DNA of 64,000 bases, taken from contig NC_084606.1 of NCBI RefSeq assembly GCF_033807715.1, positions 37,072,401 to 37,136,400 of the forward strand, given 5' to 3'. The stretch's first letter is position 1. Each line of letters begins with the position of its first letter. The position numbers and the translations under genes were made by a program. The notes beneath the pieces were generated by a model. The model saw only the letters and a program-made list of their open reading frames with translations, searched no databases and was not told where the DNA came from. Source of the stretch: Cololabis saira (taxonomy: Eukaryota; Chordata; Actinopteri; Beloniformes; Belonidae). This document shows, one piece after another, positions 59,759-64,000 of this stretch.

Positions 59759-60217
59759 TTAAAGGAGCATGAGGCAGGATTGAGGCAAAATTCGTATACG
59801 TTTTAAGTTTTCTAGTAATAATGTCAGATGAAGCGTTCCAAACCAAAAAGAATGAGCCCTCTACCGTATCTCTCCGTTGCCTTGAACAGGCTGTGTGCTG
59901 CAAAATGTGCTGCAATTGTGGGGCTGAATTTCCCGCGCTGTCCTGTGGATGTGACGTCACATGACGCTGCATGCGCGTTCTCCCCGTTCTCCCGTGCCGG
60001 CTTCGCTGTTGGCTGCAGTACCCCCCACTCTTTATCGCCACCCTTCACCACGACGGCCGTTGGGGGTACTGCAGCCAACAGTGAAGCCGGCACGGGAGAA
60101 CGGGGAGAACGTGCATGCAGCGTCATGTGACGTCACATCCGCAGCCCAGCGCGGGAAAATCGGGACTGAATTGCAGCACATTTTGCAAATAAAAAAAACA
60201 GCCTCAAGCTCCTTTAA
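59759..60217. mobile_element. Palindromic MITE flanked by TTAA (piggyBac-like target)
   Basis: The ends TTAAAGGAGCATGAGGC and GCCTCAAGCTCCTTTAA pair with one mismatch or bulge. TTAA, the piggyBac target, is at both borders. The core holds a long CpG-rich palindrome (about 59930-60145) with TGACGTCACATGACGCTGCA-type arms around a short centre. Open frames across it mirror each other and are not genes. Confidence 0.75.
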
Positions 60218-60750
60218 CCTGAGGAGTGAGCAGGCCGCATCTTTTCACCAGACAGGGTGGGGCTTCTCTGGCCGGACATAGCACGTGGAAGGAGCCCAAG
60301 GGAACACAGGGAGAACATACAAACTCCACAGAGAAAGGCCCTTTTGCCAACCCCACCCAGGTTGTGGTGCTGAAGTCATCAAGTCTGCCATCGAGGCAGG
60401 GCAGGATAATACATAAGAATTTAGGATTTTTTTATTTCACAGAACAAATCAAACAAATGCAGTGGATAAAGTACTTCAAAGTAAGTAGTTATAAACAAAA
60501 ACTGTCTGTGTCTCTGTGTTCTTGCAGTCTACTGTTTATTGAAAAAGTTGGTCTTGAGAAAACAGGTTTAATTTCTAGATAACCGTAGAAAGGGCAATTC
60601 ATGGATGATTGACATTTTGTCTTACCTTCCGTATTGTGGTTATACTTTACATGTCGGAGGGCCTGTTAAGACAGGAAGTTCTAAGAGTTGGGAATTCCAG
60701 AGAAACAACTGCGATAAACTGTGAAAATTCAGATTTGTCACAAAAGGTGC
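60218..60750. other. Unassigned stretch before tRNA-Gly
   Basis: Sequence around 60218-60330 resembles interspersed repeat material interrupted by the piggyBac-like MITE, since similar GC-rich text lies at 59690-59750. No gene seen. Confidence 0.35.
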
Positions 60751-60752
60751 AC

Positions 60753-60824
60753 TGCGATGGCCGGGAATCAAACCTGGGTCAACTGCTTGGAAGGCAGCTA
60801 TGCTCTCCACTATACCACCATCGC
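60753..60824 (-). tRNA. tRNA-Gly (TCC)
   Basis: On the minus strand the 72-nt fold has acceptor GCGATGG/CCATCGC, D-arm TGGTATAGTGGAGAGCA, an anticodon arm with CTTCCAA (anticodon TCC), a T-arm region CCAGGTTTGATTCCCGG and discriminator A. It matches vertebrate tRNA-Gly(TCC) apart from a few changes, one of which affects the T-stem. Confidence 0.85.
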
Positions 60825-61197
60825 ACTGAAGGCCTGGCTCTGTTTGCCTGTAAGAACAGTGTTGGCTTTTGTGAATAAATGTAAAATGATTATGCGAGTA
60901 ATTCTGGTAATTCGTGTTTTCTCTTATTGGTGCGAAAATACTGGACCAGATCAACCTATCCCTTAACTTAGGATATGTTTAGTTTAGTTTAGTTTAGTTT
61001 ATTTATTTAGCAATATAAGACATATATGAACAAAAAAATGAAAAACAATGAAATAACATGCAAGGAAAGGAAGAAGCCTGGTGGCTTATATAGAATCCTT
61101 TCCATATATGAATAAAACACAAAACAAAGCTACACAAGGGAGAGTAAAAAAAACAGAAAAAACACAAGAAAATGTAACTCAGATCAAATAATGAACA

Positions 61198-63963
61198 TTA
61201 CAAAGATGAAACAATAAGAAAGTTCTTTAAATGTTTTTTGAATATTGGCAAGGATGGTGATGATTTAAGAGATTTATTGAGTGAATTCCACAAGTGGGGG
61301 CCTCTGTAAGTGATGAAAGATTGATGTTTACCAGTTCTACAAAACAGTAAATTAAAATCATCTTTGTGCCTTGTGGCATAAGAATGAATATCGGAATTAA
61401 CATAAAAGAAATTATGAAAAGAAGAAGGAAGATCTTGTATATAATTTTTAAATTTGAACATAAATAAACATGTTTTGAAAATGTTAATTTTATTGACTGA
61501 TAATAATGAATATTTAATGAAAAGGGGAGCAGATGGCTCATATCTGTTTGCATGTGATATAATTCTGAGAAACCTTTTTTGAATTATCAATAATTTATTA
61601 ATATATGTTGAATGTGTCGAAGCCCAAACAATGTTGCAGTAATTAAGATGAGGGAAGATTAAACTATAATAGAGAGTTAAATGAGAGGAAGGAAGAACAA
61701 AAGGACAAACTTTTCTCAAAATACCAAGCATCTTCATGGATTTCATGCATACCGTATCAATATGTTGTTTCCAATTTAAACAATCATCGATAATGACACC
61801 CAAGAATTTGGTATGAGTAACCTGGCAAATTTCAGAGCCATTGATTATAATTCTAGGTTTTTCTTTGGGGAATGTTTTGTTTTTGTTACTAAAAATCATG
61901 AAGTTGCATTTTTTTATATTAAGAGTAAGCTTGTTCAGTTGAAACCATTTGAAGACATCCAATAATTCATTGTTAACATAATTGACAAGGGTATTTAAAT
62001 CCCTGTGTGAGGCAACGAGATTAGTATCATCAGCAAATAAAATCGGAAGAAATGTATTACAGTTCATGGTTAAATCATTAATATAAATCAAAAACAATAA
62101 AGGACCAAGTATCGAGCCCTGCGGAACCCCAACTGATATTTTTAACTTTATGGAATAGCAACCATTGATGCAAACATATTGTTCTCTGTCTTGTAGATAG
62201 TTTGAAAACCACTTGAGAGCAACATCCTGTAGGCCATATCTTTTAAGTTTAGAGACAAGAATCTCATGATTTACTGTATCGAAAGCTTTTGTTAAATCTA
62301 AGAAAACACCAAGAACATATTTCTCATCTTCTAGAGCAGAAGAGATATTGTTGACAAGCTGTAGCAGGGCGTGTTCCGTTGAGTATTTCTTGCGGAAACC
62401 ATATTGGTGGCAATAGAGGATGTTGTTCTGAAGAATGTGATCCGAAATTCTGGAATAAATAAGTTTTTCGAGAATTTTAGAAAAACAGGGAAGTATTGAT
62501 ATAGGACGATAATTGCTAAAGTGATTAGAATCTCCCGATTTGTGTAACGGCAAAACTTTTGCTGTTTTAAAATCACGTGGAACCACACCAGATTGTAAAG
62601 ATAAACCAAAAATATGAGTTAAAGGTTGAATAATAAAATCAATAATTTCTTTAATGAAACTACTTTTAAACCCATCATGACCTTCAGCAGAGTTTTTTAA
62701 ATTTAAGACAATACCCCTCACTTCAGCAATGGTCGGGGGCTCAAAACTGCAGAGTGGAGAAAACTGACCCTTAATCAAACTAGATGGTTTTGCATGAGAA
62801 TCATTTATGTTCGCTGCCAGCGAAAGGCCAATATTTACAAAGAAGTCATTTAAGCCATTTGCAATTTCTCTCTCATTGAGAGGAGCACCTTCATTTCCTA
62901 GCACCTCAACTGGGACTGTTAATTGACGTGTTTTACGTTGTAACAATTGATTAATGACACTCCAGGTGGACTTGATGTCACTAGATGCTTGGTTAAATTT
63001 GTCTGAAAAATATTTCTTTTTTGCATACCTTAGAGATTGAGTAAATGTATTTTTACATTCCTTGTAAGTTTGCACATTAAATGGTGTAGGACTTAAAATA
63101 GATTTTTTATATAGTCGACAGGCGGATCGGTGCGGCGGCCGCAGTAATGCGGTCATTGTATCGGTCCGTAGTGGTGAAGAGGGAGCTGAGCCGAAAGGCA
63201 AAGCTCTCGATTTACCGGTCGATCTACGTTCCCACCCTCACCTATGGTCATGAACTCTGGGTCATGACCGAAAGAACGGGGTCCCGGATACAAGCGGCCG
63301 AAATGAGTTTCCTCCGCAGGGTGGCGGGGCGCTCCCTTAGAGATAGGGTGAGGAGCTCTGTCACCCGGGAGGAGCTCGGAGTAGAGCCGCTGCTCCTCCA
63401 CATCGAGAGGAGCCAGCTGAGGTGGCTCGGGCACCTGTATAGGATGCCCCCTGGACGCCTCCCTAGGGAGGTGTTCCGGGCATGTCCCACCGGGAGGAGG
63501 CCCCGAGGAAGACCCAGGACACGCTGGAGTGACTACGTCACTCGGCTGGCCTGGGAACGCCTTGGGGTCCCCCCGGAGGAGCTGGAGGAAGTGTCCGGGG
63601 AGAGGGAAGTCTGGGGATCCCTGCTCCGACTGCTGCCCCCGCGACCCGGACTCGGATAATGCGGTGGACAATGGATGGATGGATGGATGGATTTTTATAT
63701 AGTTTCCTTTTTAGCAGAGAATGTTTTCTTAAATCTGATGTAAACCAAGGATTTGCTTTAGGATTTCTTTTCTCTTTTTTAGTAGTAATCATTGGGAAGC
63801 ATTTCTCAAAGACAGGATTAAAAAGCAATAAAAATGACTGGTAAGCTTTCTCCACTTCTTGCAGCCGTAAAACAACATCCCATGACACATCCTTTATGGA
63901 AGATATGAAAAGTTCCACATTCCTTTTGGAATATTTGCGATATCTTATTTCCTCTTGTACCAA
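61198..63963 (-). CDS. LINE ORF2, reverse transcriptase part, open except for one insertion
   Basis: Before the insertion (63963-63704) the frame reads NPKANPWFTSDLRKHSLLKRKLYK. After it (63115-61198) it continues KKSILSPTPFN, ANGLNDFFVNIG, HKSGDSNHFSNYRPISILPC, FLDLTKAFDTVNHE, GVPQGSILGPLLF and the catalytic FADDTN. It ends in the thumb region and a TYRGPHLWNSLN motif. No internal stop or shift is seen, so before the Rex3-type insertion this was an apparently functional reverse transcriptase. The clade is uncertain (CR1/Daphne/Crack-like). Confidence 0.85.
63116..63691 (+). mobile_element. Rex3-type (RTE) LINE, 5'-truncated, 12-bp target duplication
   Basis: The element encodes the C-terminal end of an RTE reverse transcriptase: LSRKAKLSIYRSIYVPTLTYG, HELWVMTERTGSR, RRVAGRSLRDRVRSS, LRWLGHLYRMPPGRLPREVF and WSDYVTRLAWERLGVP. 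It ends in (GGAT)n, as Rex3 does. TTTTTATATAGT is duplicated on both sides (63104-63115 and 63692-63703). The surviving frame (63147-63659) has no stop. Confidence 0.9.
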
Positions 63964-64000
63964 GTTGTTACTAATCGTTTTATCATTAAGATGAATTATT

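Larger units (their letters stand above)
60977..64000 (-). mobile_element. LINE (jockey/CR1-group) running off the window end
   Basis: The 3' end is a (TTTAG)n tract at about 60979-61000 followed by 3' UTR. ORF2 lies upstream on the minus strand and is interrupted by a Rex3-type insertion at 63116-63691. The 5' part, including the endonuclease, is beyond position 64000. Confidence 0.88.

Noticed and set aside
59604..60281. Mirror-image open frames beginning MTLHARSPRSPVP on both strands
   Set aside because: Caused by the palindromic MITE core, which reads the same on both strands.
61227..61553. Separate small gene antisense-frame inside the last LINE
   Set aside because: A shifted frame of the reverse transcriptase C-terminus with no independent signals.

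Overview
The window looks like repeat-rich nuclear DNA of a teleost fish. Genes are interrupted by introns with GT...AG boundaries. Non-LTR elements of fish type (L2-like, Rex1-like, Rex3/RTE-like, L1/Tx1-like) lie beside hAT, Harbinger, piggyBac-like and Tc1-type DNA elements and nuclear tRNA genes. No bacterial operon, rRNA or CRISPR array is visible. Family names rest on motifs I recognise by eye; no database was searched.

Positions 1-13056 and about 22604-32400 form one locus: a tandem array of roughly 2.1-2.3 kb units. Each unit carries the same three exons (30, 183 and 285-309 nt, all phase 1 at both ends). They encode an uncharacterised protein family with lineage-specific copies. The array ends in a terminal exon (30939-32398) encoding about 40 copies of an 11-residue Pro-rich repeat, followed by AATAAA at 32573. 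Six units are clean. The seventh has been hit by four mobile elements: a 9.5-kb DNA transposon just upstream, a 403-bp fold-back element, a candidate solo LTR and an L2-like LINE inside its third exon.

The 9.5-kb transposon (13057-22597) is the most striking object. It has long AT-rich terminal inverted repeats and two convergent genes. One is an 11-exon HECT-type ubiquitin ligase gene whose exon phases all agree and whose catalytic Cys motif is present. The other is a five-exon integrase-type (DDE) transposase with a damaged last exon. A 41-bp minisatellite separates the two 3' ends, and a Tc1-type MITE sits in a transposase intron.

From 33.5 to 45 kb lie damaged LINEs on the minus strand: a second L2-like copy with an SGNH-esterase-type ORF1, and an L1/Tx1-type copy with ORF1 and ORF2. 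They are interrupted by a small element encoding a 161-residue putative membrane protein, a hAT remnant and an 82-bp retroposon.

From 45 to 61 kb lie nested MITEs, LINE fragments and scattered tRNA genes or tRNA pseudogenes (Trp twice, a Ser-type body with a CAA anticodon, Thr, Gln, Gly), with a duplicated tRNA-Trp segment. The last 3 kb is a minus-strand LINE whose ORF2 is open apart from a Rex3-type insertion flanked by a 12-bp duplication.
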